This document shows positions 26,619 through 34,140 of a stretch of DNA of 64,000 bases, one piece after another. Source of the DNA: Oceaniferula marina. GTDB lineage: Bacteria; Verrucomicrobiota; Verrucomicrobiia; Verrucomicrobiales; Akkermansiaceae. The stretch covers positions 296,902 to 360,901 of the forward strand of contig NZ_JACBAZ010000001.1 in NCBI RefSeq assembly GCF_013391475.1, read 5' to 3'. The first letter of the stretch is position 1. The number at the start of each line of letters is the position of its first letter. Below the pieces are notes generated by a model. It saw only the letters and a list, made by a program, of their open reading frames with translations. It did not search any database and was not told the DNA's origin. Both the position numbers and the translations under genes were made by a program.

Positions 26619-27050
26619 GTGGAATTCTATCGCCCCAAACGAAAAATCCCCTTGGTGCCGATCTTGCCCTTGATCGACATCCTGATGATTTTGTTGATTT
26701 ACTTCGCGGTGGAATACGATCCGAAGAAAAAACGTGAGGTTCTGCAAATTGAACTGGCTCTGGCCCAGGACTCGGCAACCACGCAAGTGGTGGAGCCTGC
26801 AGCTGTGCTCGCCGTTGCCGCCGACGGGTCGATCACTCTGGACGCCACACGCGTTATCGATGGTATGCTGGTCAACTACCTCAAGTTGTTCCGTGAACAG
26901 TATCCCGAGCGAAAGCTCGAGCTGGAGCCGGATAAACAGTTACCATTGGAAACCTTCATCATCGTACAAAACGCGTTGATTGAAGCCGGAATCAACCCTA
27001 AGGATGTTCCTACCCGGGTGAAAATCCCGGAGTCTGCTCTCGACGAGTAA
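26619..27050 (+). CDS. exbD: ExbD/TolR-family protein
   Basis: A 143-residue protein with GTG start at 26619, 18 bp after exbB. The one membrane helix (VPILPLIDILMILLIYFAV) carries the invariant aspartate that conducts protons. The periplasmic part has the ExbD fold pattern (VLAVAADGSITLD, then TFIIVQNALIEAGI). Gene order exbB-exbD directly after batE suggests that the motor may energise the Bat complex, which is inference. Confidence 0.9.
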   Translation: MEFYRPKRKIPLVPILPLIDILMILLIYFAVEYDPKKKREVLQIELALAQDSATTQVVEPAAVLAVAADGSITLDATRVIDGMLVNYLKLFREQYPERKLELEPDKQLPLETFIIVQNALIEAGINPKDVPTRVKIPESALDE

Positions 27051-27100
27051 ACAAAGTGCCGTTAATAGAAACCATCACCGCCCGGCACGGGCCATGTCTT

Positions 27101-27646
27101 ATGATCCTTGAAATTACCCAATACGGAAACCCCATCCTGCGAAAAAAATGTAAAGCTGTCGAAGTCGTTGACGATGATCTACAGCAATTTGCTCAGGATA
27201 TGATTGAAACCATGGTGGATGCCAATGGTGTGGGACTTGCGGCTCCTCAGGTAAACCAGGATATTCGCATGGCGGTCGTTGATGTTTCCCATGACCCGGA
27301 ATGTGTTTCTTTTCTCAAAGTGAATGGTGAAGATGTATCCATGGATCAGGTGATGCCCCTGGTGTTCATCAATCCGGAGCTCGTGCTCGACGGTGAAAAA
27401 GAAAGCGACACCGAAGGTTGTCTCAGCATCCACGATATCCGGGCCAATGTGAAGCGTCCGAGTGTGGTTAAAGCCACCTTACCGCAACTCGATGGCTCGG
27501 TGATTGAACTGGAGGCAGACGGCTTGCTTGCTCGAGCCATCCAGCATGAAGTGGATCACCTGAACGGCATTCTCTTTATCGATCGGATCAGCCCGGCGGC
27601 CAAGGTGAGCGTAAAGCGTAAATTACGGCGTCTGGCGGCGCGTTAG
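27101..27646 (+). CDS. def: Peptide deformylase
   Basis: Removes the formyl group from new N-terminal methionines in the cytoplasm. All three family motifs are present: GVGLAAPQ (motif 1), EGCLS (motif 2, metal-binding cysteine) and QHEVDHLNG (motif 3, with metal-binding histidines and the catalytic glutamate). ATG 27101 (MILEITQYGNPILRKKC) gives 181 residues and the usual N-terminus; a GTG at 27056 would add 15 residues. It follows exbD closely, so may be co-transcribed with the bat block. Confidence 0.97.
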   Translation: MILEITQYGNPILRKKCKAVEVVDDDLQQFAQDMIETMVDANGVGLAAPQVNQDIRMAVVDVSHDPECVSFLKVNGEDVSMDQVMPLVFINPELVLDGEKESDTEGCLSIHDIRANVKRPSVVKATLPQLDGSVIELEADGLLARAIQHEVDHLNGILFIDRISPAAKVSVKRKLRRLAAR

Positions 27647-27701
27647 CCTCCAGCCTCGGCGGCTTTTTTGAGTTTTGTCTCTACCCCCCCTTGAAGTACC
27701 C

Positions 27702-28091
27702 ATGTCTTCTCCTCAATATCAGGAAATTGAAGGACTACAGGTTCGTGTGGATGATGTTATCTACATGCCCAGCCTGGATGCACCGGCAGACAAACCGCAT
27801 CCCTTTGTATACTTTATTACCATCGTCAACGACTCGGTTGAACGGGTTCGGATCATGGGCAGGAAGTGGGTGGTTCGCGAGCAAGACGGGGAAGTCACCG
27901 TTGTTGAAGGTGATGGGGTCGTCGGTCAATCTCCCGTGCTGGAGCCCGGCGAGGATTTTTCTTACAACAGCTACCATATCACGGCGAGGCAGGCCTCAGT
28001 TCAGGGGTCCTTCTTTGGTGTCACCAACACCGGCAAACACGTCCGTGTTTCGATTCCGGCATTCACGCTGGAGATTCCTGATTGGGCGTGA
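27702..28091 (+). CDS. apaG: ApaG/DUF525-family protein
   Basis: The 129-residue product from ATG 27702 is an ApaG-type single beta-sandwich domain: VDDVIYMPSLDAPADKPHPF, FVYFITIVNDS, IMGRKWVVREQDG, VEGDGVVGQSPVLEPGE, YNSYHITARQASVQGSF and VSIPAFTLEIP. The related eukaryotic domain occurs in F-box and polymerase-interacting proteins; bacterial ApaG has no settled function, though it is linked to magnesium/cobalt and nucleotide metabolism in enterics. It starts 55 bp after def and is the last gene of the plus-strand block. Confidence 0.9.
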   Translation: MSSPQYQEIEGLQVRVDDVIYMPSLDAPADKPHPFVYFITIVNDSVERVRIMGRKWVVREQDGEVTVVEGDGVVGQSPVLEPGEDFSYNSYHITARQASVQGSFFGVTNTGKHVRVSIPAFTLEIPDWA

Positions 28092-28168
28092 GGCGAGACC
28101 TTCTGTGGAATGAGCAATAAAGAGCACCTGCACCGCTTTAGCTCACGAGAAGCCCCACAAAAAAATTC

Positions 28169-28840
28169 CTAGAGAAATTTTTCAGCCTGAACGATATCGT
28201 GGGGGTAGGTGATTTTGGGATTGGGCCCCGGATTGGGGACCAGGTGCGTCGAGCACCCAATCAGCTCCAGCGCGGAAACTTCATCGGTTACACGCGCCCC
28301 TTGTGAGAGCACGTGTTGGTAAGCTTCCTTGAGTAGATCGGCCTGAAAGATTTGTGGAGTTTCCATCAACCACAATTGTTCCCGGTCCACCGCTTCAATG
28401 ACGACATCCTCGGCATTGGCGCGTTTGACTGTTTCCGTGACCTGCCGCGCTGATGCGGAGCATCGATAGATCTGGGCATCGTGAAATACTATCGAAATTT
28501 GGGAATTGGCAATCAGTGGGCGAGCTCCATCATGGACTGCGATATAATCAATATCAGCATTGTCTTCCAACAAGCTTAGTCCGGCCGCTACCGAGTCATG
28601 CCGGTCGCGGCCTCCGTTGACTCGGCGGATTTTTTTACCGGAAGAGGTCAGCGATTCGAGGTCGAGTGCGTCAAACCTCTCCTTGGGGCAGACGACAACA
28701 ATCTCCTCGACATCCTCACAAGAGAGAAATGCCTGAATGCTGTGCTCAAGCACGGCTTTTGACCCCAAGGTTGCTAGCAGCTTGTCAAAGCCCATTCTAC
28801 GACTTGATCCTGCAGCGACAATGATGGCGGCTAATTTCAT
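28169..28840 (-). CDS. ispD: 2-C-methyl-D-erythritol 4-phosphate cytidylyltransferase
   Basis: IspD makes CDP-methylerythritol in the non-mevalonate isoprenoid pathway. The 223-residue protein has the CTP-binding loop AAIIVAAGSSRRMGFDK, the GGRDRHDSVAAGL segment, VHDGARPL, RQVTETVKRA, the product-side block WLMETPQIF and VTDEVSALE. The partner ispF is not adjacent. It is the last of a four-gene minus-strand run (zinc ribbon, GreA-like, yqeY, ispD), starting 33 bp after yqeY. Confidence 0.96.
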   Translation of the reverse strand: MKLAAIIVAAGSSRRMGFDKLLATLGSKAVLEHSIQAFLSCEDVEEIVVVCPKERFDALDLESLTSSGKKIRRVNGGRDRHDSVAAGLSLLEDNADIDYIAVHDGARPLIANSQISIVFHDAQIYRCSASARQVTETVKRANAEDVVIEAVDREQLWLMETPQIFQADLLKEAYQHVLSQGARVTDEVSALELIGCSTHLVPNPGPNPKITYPHDIVQAEKFL

Positions 28841-28873
28841 GTTTTTTTGTGAGGGTGAGTGGGACGGAGGCGA

Positions 28874-29329
28874 TTAGCTGAGACGTTTCATGACTTCCTG
28901 CGAAAGGATTTTTCCGTCAGCCCGCCCTTCGGTTTTTGCCTGGAGAAGCTTCATGACTTTGCCCATGTCCCGTTTGCTCTCGGCTCCGGTTTCGGTGATC
29001 GCAGATTCTACGGCTGCCACGATTTCATCCACGCTGAGGGCTGCTGGCAGGTAGGATTCCAGCACGGTGATTTCTGCCTTTTCGTTTTCGGCGAGTTCGC
29101 TACGACCGGCACTTTCATATTGGCTGACAGAATCCAGGCGCTGCTTGATTTGTTTTCGGATCACGTTGACGACTTCGTTTTCCTCGAGTTGCGTTCCGGC
29201 ACCTCCTTTGTCGATGCTGGCGTTGGTGATTGCGGATTTGAGTGCGCGCAGCACATTGAGTGCAATCTTGTTGCGCTCACGCATGGCCGTTTTGATATCG
29301 TCGGTGATTTGTTGGGTCGTGTTGTTCAT
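28874..29329 (-). CDS. yqeY: GatB/YqeY domain protein
   Basis: The 151-residue product from ATG 29329 (MNNTTQQITDDIKTAMRERN) matches the all-helical YqeY family throughout: AMRERNKIALNVLRALKSAI, VIRKQIKQRLDSVSQY, LPAALSVDEI and GKVMKLLQAKTEGRADGK. The domain is also found at the tail of GatB, the amidotransferase subunit, and is thought to bind tRNA; the free protein's function is not settled. A longer frame to 29404 is unlikely because it overlaps the preceding gene. Confidence 0.95.
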   Translation of the reverse strand: MNNTTQQITDDIKTAMRERNKIALNVLRALKSAITNASIDKGGAGTQLEENEVVNVIRKQIKQRLDSVSQYESAGRSELAENEKAEITVLESYLPAALSVDEIVAAVESAITETGAESKRDMGKVMKLLQAKTEGRADGKILSQEVMKRLS

Positions 29330-29390
29330 GGCTTCATTGTTCTGTGGCAGTCGAGTGCCGTTTTTTTTAGATGCGCTTGGATGGCCGGGA

Positions 29391-29852
29391 TTACTGGACA
29401 TCAAGGACGATCAAGTCGTCGGGAGGGATCAAGTCTCCTGCACGGCAACCAAGCAACTGCTGGTAGAGAGGTGCTTCAGGGGACAGGGTGACGAGTTCAC
29501 CTCCTTCGTAGGGGATGGTGAGGCCTCCGGCAGAGGGTGTCAGTAAAAAGTAATACCATTCCCCATTTTGTTCGAGCTCAACCAAGGAGCCAGGGCTAAT
29601 TTCAGATCCCGGGTCCTGTGCATCGCATACCATGGATTCCAAGGCATGCAGTGATCGGGCTAGTTGCTGAGCCTGTTCAGCCTGGGCCTCGGCAAGGTAG
29701 GATGCCTCCAACCCTCGAGTATCGTATTTTCCTTCCTGCTTGGACTCTTCACCGGTTGCTGCATGGTGGGTGCTTTTGGCAGCTTCCGTCATGCTTTCCC
29801 ACTGTCGGCGAAGCTGTGCGCAAAGCTGATCGACGATGGCCTGTTTATCCAT
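29391..29852 (-). CDS. GreA/GreB-like C-terminal-domain protein
   Basis: The 153-residue protein starts at ATG 29852 (MDKQAIVDQLCAQL). The N-terminal half is a long helical hairpin with the recognisable block GKYDTRGLEASYLAEAQAEQ, which is widespread in small GreA-like proteins. The C-terminal half (LVELEQNGEWYYFLLTPSAG, SPEAPLYQQLLGCRAGDLI) has the FKBP-like layout of the GreA/GreB C-terminus, which docks on RNA polymerase. The acidic tip used by GreA for transcript cleavage is not evident, so it may bind polymerase without rescuing it. It starts 11 bp after the zinc-ribbon gene. Confidence 0.75.
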   Translation of the reverse strand: MDKQAIVDQLCAQLRRQWESMTEAAKSTHHAATGEESKQEGKYDTRGLEASYLAEAQAEQAQQLARSLHALESMVCDAQDPGSEISPGSLVELEQNGEWYYFLLTPSAGGLTIPYEGGELVTLSPEAPLYQQLLGCRAGDLIPPDDLIVLDVQ

Positions 29853-29863
29853 GTTGATGATAT

Positions 29864-30097
29864 TTAGCTCAGGTCTTCGGCTGTAACGGACGTCTGTTCG
29901 CGGCACCCAAGCCACACTGCCTGATCGACCACCCGGGAAGCTCCGTCGTCGAAGCGGTAACCGTGGCAATTCGGGCAAATCACCGTTGCTGAGCCAACGA
30001 TGGAGTCGCAGCCTTCGCAAACCTTGTAATTGCCTGGGTTATTGGCAATTTCCTTGGCTTTTTCAATGCGTGATTGATTGGTGGATGATGGCGTCAT
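29864..30097 (-). CDS. Small zinc-ribbon protein
   Basis: A 77-residue protein with two CxxC pairs, VCEGCDS and ICPNCHG, spaced about 16 residues apart, as in a rubredoxin-type zinc ribbon. The rest is charged and probably disordered. It is the first gene of the four-gene run with the GreA-like protein, yqeY and ispD. Its pairing with a GreA-like gene suggests a role near RNA polymerase or the ribosome, which is inference only. Confidence 0.8.
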   Translation of the reverse strand: MTPSSTNQSRIEKAKEIANNPGNYKVCEGCDSIVGSATVICPNCHGYRFDDGASRVVDQAVWLGCREQTSVTAEDLS

Positions 30098-30148
30098 TGG
30101 TAGAAATACTAATAATACGGGACGGATACTTGTCTATGACAAATGCCG

Positions 30149-30180
30149 AAAAAAGCGGCACCGGAAAACACCGGGACCGC
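30149..30180 (-). terminator. Intrinsic terminator of rpsT
   Basis: On the minus strand GCGGTCCCGG pairs with CCGGTGCCGC (one mismatch and one G-T pair) around a 6-nt loop and is followed by a run of six T. It lies about 30 bp past the rpsT stop codon and separates rpsT from the zinc-ribbon operon. Confidence 0.85.
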
Positions 30181-30210
30181 TCATAAAATGGGTGCTTTGG
30201 CTGATTGCCG

Positions 30211-30468
30211 TTAGCTGGCCAGATGCTTACTGGTTTTGCTCTTGAGGTTGGCCGCTTTGTTCTTGTGGATAATGCTGTTCTTCAGGCATTTGTCCACGGC
30301 AGAGGAGAACTCGGAATAGCTTTTCTGAGCGGTTTCCTTGTCGCCGGCTTCAGCTGCAGCAAGGGTCTTCTTGCGAAGGGTCTTCATGCGGCTGGTGAGG
30401 GTCTTATTGCGGTCTGTGCGAGTTTTGTTTTGACGCACACGTTTGAGAGCGGATGGATTGTTGGCCAT
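30211..30468 (-). CDS. rpsT: 30S ribosomal protein S20
   Basis: A lysine/arginine-rich helical protein of 85 residues with typical S20 sequence: MANNPSALKRVRQNKTR at the start, RMKTLRKKTLAAAEAGDKET in the middle and KNSIIHKNKAANLKSK near the end. S20 binds 16S rRNA early in small-subunit assembly. It stands alone with its own terminator. The 218-bp stretch upstream (30469-30686) holds no gene and must contain the promoter, which I could not pin down. Confidence 0.98.
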   Translation of the reverse strand: MANNPSALKRVRQNKTRTDRNKTLTSRMKTLRKKTLAAAEAGDKETAQKSYSEFSSAVDKCLKNSIIHKNKAANLKSKTSKHLAS

Positions 30469-30686
30469 AGTTTAGAAAGGTAAAGGTCTTTGTAAAGTGA
30501 GCGCCGGATGATTCGACTGCTGAACATTGATCGGTCTGTAGAACGCTGATCGCGGGGTTCAATAAGGTCGTCTGCACCACGAATGCTCTGATTCGGGGCG
30601 GCGAACCTACGTGTTTTTTACCCCATGTCAAGCTCGATGCTCAGGAAAATGCTACATTTTTCTTAAATAATTGAGATGGGGGCGGG

Positions 30687-31328
30687 TCAATTACCCGCAA
30701 CCGGCTGTAACGCTTCGTCCGGAGAGTAGTAAACTTGGCCTGCAGGCGTATGAACGAGAGGTCCGCGAATGACGTCAACGGTGGAGCCCACTCCCAAATA
30801 CCGGTAAAGATCGATCACGTCTTTGGATTTCATCCGGATGCATCCATAGCTTCGGGGGTTGCCGATTGTTCTTTCTTCGGGGGTGCCGTGGATATAGATG
30901 AATCTGCCGTAGGCATTGCGCGTGCTGCGTTGCTTGCCGTTTAGCCAGATAATTCGGCTCACAATGGGGTCGCGCCCTGGAGCATTAGGTTTTAGGACTT
31001 CGCCAGTGCGCTTGCGACTTTTGAAGACGGCTCCGGAGGGGGCGCCTCGGCCAATTTTTTTAGCAACTTCCATTCGGCCTACCGGGGTGCAGTGGCTACC
31101 TCTACGGTCACCCAAGCCAAACTTGGAGGTGGAAATGGGGTAGGTCTTAACCGGTTCGCTCCCTTGGACGAGCAGCATTTTTTGATCTTTGACACTGACG
31201 ATCACCCGGTTTTTCGGGTCTCCATAGCTGCAGGCTGTCAGTATGAGACATGCCACGAGGCAGAATATACCAAGTGCTTTTGAGAAAGGTCGATCGTAAC
31301 AAGGAATCACACTGACGAGGAGCGACAT
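30687..31328 (-). CDS. L,D-transpeptidase (YkuD family) lipoprotein
   Basis: The 213-residue product from ATG 31328 carries a perfect lipobox (LTAC, Cys33), so it is membrane-anchored outside the cytoplasm. The YkuD catalytic domain follows, with His147 in YIHGTPEE and Cys163 in RSYGCIRM; the usual motif is SHGC, so a tyrosine replaces the histidine before the GC pair. The family cross-links peptidoglycan (3-3 links) or attaches proteins to it. A GTG at 31373 would add 15 residues. It is 76 bp downstream of the glycosyltransferase gene on the same strand. Confidence 0.9.
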   Translation of the reverse strand: MSLLVSVIPCYDRPFSKALGIFCLVACLILTACSYGDPKNRVIVSVKDQKMLLVQGSEPVKTYPISTSKFGLGDRRGSHCTPVGRMEVAKKIGRGAPSGAVFKSRKRTGEVLKPNAPGRDPIVSRIIWLNGKQRSTRNAYGRFIYIHGTPEERTIGNPRSYGCIRMKSKDVIDLYRYLGVGSTVDVIRGPLVHTPAGQVYYSPDEALQPVAGN

Positions 31329-31403
31329 CGGAATGCCGCAATCATTGTCCCGGCAATCATTCGGACTCAGCACCCGAATGATAAATGATACCGGGGGGAC
31401 GGT

Positions 31404-32912
31404 TTAGTTTTTTGCTTTCTCTGCGGCTCTGGCTGCAAAAACAGTAGGGAGCTGCTGCTTGATTGAGCTGATCGAGGTGTAGAGAAAACCTACGGGGAAA
31501 GGCATTAGGAGCACTGAGGCCACCCAATTGGCATTCACCATGTTTTCGACGACCACGACGATGAAGAAGATACCAAAGGCGAGCTCGACGATAGGCGTCA
31601 GGGATTTGATGGCTTTATAGCGACTGGACTTGGGAGCCTTGGATTTTTCTACGCCGTTGATTCCATATTTCGGCGTACGGACAAATCCGGTTTCATGGTT
31701 GAAAATGGCTTCAAGCACGGCCTTGGCGTTATTGACAGACATGCCAATTCCAAGAGCCAGCAGCAAGGGAAGGTAAAGAATGTCCTTCAACCAGGTCTGC
31801 GGGCGGAGTGCCTTTTGACTCATGATGTAGAACATGGCGACAGAAACACTACCGAAGAAGAAAATGGGGAAGTTCAGCATATGTTCGGACCATCCCATCT
31901 CAGTGAGCCATCCAAGATCTGGCTGATAGTGTGATTTCGGGTAGATCAGGAAACAAAGCATCAACAACGCGAGATAGGCAAAGTTGGAAGTCAGGTGAGC
32001 CGTTGCCTCAAGCTTACAGTAGAGAGGAGCTTTGCTTTTCCAGATATCGACCAAGATTTTTTTGCAAACCTGGATGGAGCCTTTGGTCCAGCGGTGTTGC
32101 TGGCTCTTGAATCCTTCCATGTCAACAGGAAGCTCGGCAGGGGTGGTGACATCATTGAGGAAAATGAACTTCCATCCTTTGAGCTGGGCTCGATAGCTGA
32201 GGTCCATGTCCTCGGTAAGAGTGTCGTGATCCCAACCTCCAGCTTCAGCGATACATGATTTGCGCCACATACCTGCAGTTCCATTGAATGTAAAGAAACG
32301 GCCACTGCGGTTACGCGCCGTTTGCTCAAGCTCGAGGTGCCCATCGAGGAACATCGCTTGCACGCGGGTTAGCACATTATAAGTGCGGTTGATATGCTCC
32401 CAGCGAGTCTGGATCATACCGATTTTATCATCGGTGAAATAATGAATGGTTTTTTGCAGCACGTCCGGGTTCGGGACAAAATCAGCGTCCAGAATGAAAA
32501 GGAATTCTCCTTTGGCTGATGCTGTTCCATTTTCCAGGGCCCCAGCCTTATAGCCTGTGCGGTCGGTCCGGTGAATGTATTCAGCATCGTAACCGCGCTC
32601 CACCAATTGGTCGATTTCCTTGCGGCAAATCTCACTGGTTTCATCAGTCGAGTCATCGAGAACCTGGATGTGCAGCTTGTCCTTGGGGTAGTCGAGTTTG
32701 GCGACGGAGTCGATCAGGCGCTCCATCACATGCATTTCATTGAAGCAGGGGAGCTGAACCGTCACTACCGGAAGCTCTTTGAAATGAGTTTTTGGCTCCG
32801 GGCGTTTATGAGCGTGCTTCAAATACAGCGCCAGAATCATCAAGCGGTGAAAGCCGTAGCCTGCAAGACAGATCAGGACGAGAAAGTAAGAGATATACCA
32901 GAGCCATTCCAT
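31404..32912 (-). CDS. Membrane glycosyltransferase, family GT2 (cellulose-synthase-like)
   Basis: The 502-residue protein has an N-terminal membrane helix, a GT-A catalytic domain and about four C-terminal helices. The catalytic set is complete: TVQLPCFNE, QVLDDSTDET (first Asp), LDADFVPNPD (DxD), LTEDMDLSYR (base Asp) and SQQHRWTKG (QxxRW). This pattern marks processive or lipid-directed GT2 enzymes such as cellulose-synthase-like and glucosyl-ceramide-type transferases. No BcsB/BcsC or PilZ partner is present, so the polymer is unknown; a glycolipid or exopolysaccharide is inferred. It is followed on the same strand by the L,D-transpeptidase. Confidence 0.92.
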   Translation of the reverse strand: MEWLWYISYFLVLICLAGYGFHRLMILALYLKHAHKRPEPKTHFKELPVVTVQLPCFNEMHVMERLIDSVAKLDYPKDKLHIQVLDDSTDETSEICRKEIDQLVERGYDAEYIHRTDRTGYKAGALENGTASAKGEFLFILDADFVPNPDVLQKTIHYFTDDKIGMIQTRWEHINRTYNVLTRVQAMFLDGHLELEQTARNRSGRFFTFNGTAGMWRKSCIAEAGGWDHDTLTEDMDLSYRAQLKGWKFIFLNDVTTPAELPVDMEGFKSQQHRWTKGSIQVCKKILVDIWKSKAPLYCKLEATAHLTSNFAYLALLMLCFLIYPKSHYQPDLGWLTEMGWSEHMLNFPIFFFGSVSVAMFYIMSQKALRPQTWLKDILYLPLLLALGIGMSVNNAKAVLEAIFNHETGFVRTPKYGINGVEKSKAPKSSRYKAIKSLTPIVELAFGIFFIVVVVENMVNANWVASVLLMPFPVGFLYTSISSIKQQLPTVFAARAAEKAKN

Positions 32913-33224
32913 AATAATAGTGTGTTTGTGGGGTGAAAATTAAAGGATTGAGATGCAAGAGCTGTCGAAAAATCGAAAAATACGACGTATTGTTGTTTCT
33001 TTCTCTGGGCGTCCGGCGGGCGGGTCATAACCAAATACCAGTCACGCTGTCAAGCGAAGACTGACAAGATAACTTCTTGATTTAATAGAAAAATCGCCCC
33101 TCGTTCAAGTTAAATGCAAAAAATGCATATATTTAATGAAAATTAATGACCCCTCATTTGGTGGGTAAGGTCTGAGATAGTAGTTTTTATTAGAGAACTA
33201 AGGGGGGGGGAGTAAGCTTACGTT
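32913..33224. other. Gene-free 312-bp stretch upstream of the GT2 gene
   Basis: No credible coding frame. It is AT-rich in the middle (ATGCATATATTTAATG near 33124) and contains a run of nine or more G at 33202-33211. It must hold the promoter and leader of the minus-strand GT2 gene and the 3' end of the secreted-protein gene that stops at 33225. No clear terminator or repeat was found. Confidence 0.5.
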
Positions 33225-34046
33225 CTATTCCAATAATTTAAGCTCCAGGGACTTATCATCATCTTCCTTCTTCTTTGTATTGGTGGAAGCGTTTGTTGCT
33301 TGAGTCCCCCGGGAAAAGGACATGTCAAAGATGCGGCCATCCATATTGAACATTCGGCCGGTCCAGCGAAGCTTTCCATTGATGGTTTGCTTTTTGAGTC
33401 CAATCCTAGCGCTAATCGCTCTTCCTTCGACATCGCTATTGTTGCCATCCCACTCGCTGAGATAAACCTTCCCTTGTGCATAGTTGTAACCTTCCAAATC
33501 GTATGATTGTCCGGTGTTCAGATTGCTGTATCGACCGAGAACTCTACCATTTTTATACCAATCGAGATGCACGCGAATACGCGTCTTACCGAGAGTCCCT
33601 GAATAACTGGAAGAACTGCTCAGCGATTCTTTGCCGGACGGCTTGTATTTGTGCATTGCGATAGGGATCGAGAGCAATTCGGTGACGTGCATCGTGCCTA
33701 CCCAGCTGAGCCCATCTTGCCGTTTGAGTTTTACCAGTGGCAGGCTACCGATTTGCCTGTCTTTATCCCAAACTTCCATGATGACCCGCCCTTGTTGTGA
33801 GTTGTCGCCATACAACCTGAGTTCTTTTTGTTGGTCTCCCTGGATAAAACTCCCTCTGACCTTTGTCCCCATCCACTGGATTGCAAAAATGCCTTGTGTG
33901 TTTCCATAACTCCCTTTGTAGATGGAGTGGGGGACATCCCAGGGACGATCACCGTAACTTGATTTCAGAGAATCCGCGTGCAGGGTTCCAGTCAAAGTTA
34001 GTCCAATGAGTAATCCGGAGAACCAAGGGGAAAGATACTTTTTCAT
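33225..34046 (-). CDS. Secreted protein of unknown function
   Basis: The 273-residue product starts at ATG 34046 (MKKYLSPWFSGLLIGLTLTG) and has a signal peptide cut near LHA-DS. The body is rich in Trp, Tyr and Gly with repeated beta-strand patterns (GIFAIQWMGTKVRGSF, LSWVGTMHV, LRWTGRMFNMDGR), as in small lipocalin-like or beta-barrel periplasmic proteins. The C-terminus is charged and lysine-rich. No catalytic motif recognised. It lies 94 bp downstream of the CotH gene on the same strand. Confidence 0.75.
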   Translation of the reverse strand: MKKYLSPWFSGLLIGLTLTGTLHADSLKSSYGDRPWDVPHSIYKGSYGNTQGIFAIQWMGTKVRGSFIQGDQQKELRLYGDNSQQGRVIMEVWDKDRQIGSLPLVKLKRQDGLSWVGTMHVTELLSIPIAMHKYKPSGKESLSSSSSYSGTLGKTRIRVHLDWYKNGRVLGRYSNLNTGQSYDLEGYNYAQGKVYLSEWDGNNSDVEGRAISARIGLKKQTINGKLRWTGRMFNMDGRIFDMSFSRGTQATNASTNTKKKEDDDKSLELKLLE

Positions 34047-34140
34047 GGTGAAAAGCAATAACATGGTTCGCCTTGGCTGGTCAAGACGGCGAACAAATAT
34101 CACTCGAAGAAGTCGATGGTGATGAGGCAGCCTTATTCAA

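Noticed and set aside
27652..27671. Possible terminator between def and apaG
   Set aside because: The stem AGCC/GGCT is only four pairs before a T-run; too weak to list.
33202..33211. Run of nine or more G before the secreted-protein gene end
   Set aside because: A homopolymer in an intergenic region with no accompanying structure; it may affect sequencing but gives no function.
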